A stretch of DNA of 6,167 bases from the NCBI GenBank assembly GCA_021796055.1, contig JAJYOS010000419.1, positions 1 through 6,167 of the forward strand, given 5' to 3'. This stretch comes from Bacteroidota bacterium. GTDB lineage: Bacteria; Bacteroidota; Kryptoniia; Kryptoniales; JAKASW01. A model generated the notes under the pieces. It was not told where the DNA came from and did not search any database. It saw only the letters and a list, made by a program, of their open reading frames with translations. Shown one piece after another: positions 6,129-6,167 of this stretch. Both the position numbers and the translations under genes were made by a program. How positions within the stretch are numbered: the stretch's first letter is position 1; each line of letters opens with the position of its first letter.

Positions 6129-6167
6129 ATGCGTAAGGTCTTAATCGTAACGTATTATTTCCCCCCT
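6129..6167 (+). CDS. Probable GT4-type glycosyltransferase, first 13 codons only
   Basis: The last 39 bases encode MRKVLIVTYYFPP and are cut by the window edge. A basic start followed by a hydrophobic strand and YYFPP is the typical opening of GT4 glycosyltransferases, whose next residues are usually a Gly-rich acceptor loop. The family call rests on this short segment and on position after four glycan genes on the same strand. No good ribosome site precedes 6129; an in-frame ATG at 6111 would add six residues (MGVHNR) and has none either. The gap from the methyltransferase is 74 bases with no clear terminator, so it may belong to the same transcript. Confidence 0.55.
   Translation, partial: MRKVLIVTYYFPP

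Overview
This looks like an ordinary bacterial chromosome segment of about 50% GC. It falls into two parts: a housekeeping-type region (about 1-1650) and the start of a surface-glycan assembly cluster (about 1650 to the right edge). The organism cannot be fixed from the sequence. The mid GC, weak Shine-Dalgarno sequences, an AT-rich leader with a Bacteroidetes-style -7 box (TAnnTTTG), and a family-9 glycosyltransferase with a Cys-rich N-terminus would all fit the Bacteroidota/Ignavibacteriota/Chlorobiota group. That placement is a low-confidence inference.

Left part. The minus strand carries the N-terminal 224 residues of an ABC-F ATPase that runs off the left edge. Divergent to it lies a complete 144-aa GNAT N-acetyltransferase. 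About 190 bases with nothing recognisable follow. On the minus strand there is then a 48-aa protein with a single predicted membrane segment, too short for most gene callers. An AT-rich intergenic stretch of about 260 bases (1649-1910) separates this from the cluster and is the natural place for the cluster promoter.

Right part, all on the plus strand and tightly packed. In order: a DPM1/GtrB/ArnC-like family-2 glycosyltransferase with two C-terminal membrane segments; 4 bases on, a GT9 (heptosyltransferase-like) protein with an N-terminal Cys cluster; after 49 bases, a GT4 glycosyltransferase; overlapping it by 4 bases (ATGA), a class I SAM methyltransferase with a hydrophobic C-terminal segment; and after 74 bases, the first 13 codons of what is probably another GT4 enzyme. 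Spacing and shared direction suggest one operon. In such a pathway the GT2 would load a sugar onto undecaprenyl phosphate, the soluble GT-B enzymes would extend a lipid-linked glycan, and the methyltransferase would modify or cap it or act on a related lipid-linked substrate. Sugar identities cannot be read from the sequence.

I see no mobile element, CRISPR array, tRNA, rRNA or clear riboswitch. I found no convincing evidence of an undescribed system. The points most worth a second look are the small membrane protein, the two Cys clusters of the GT9 enzyme, and the Glu-to-Gln change in the EX7E motif of the GT4 enzyme.
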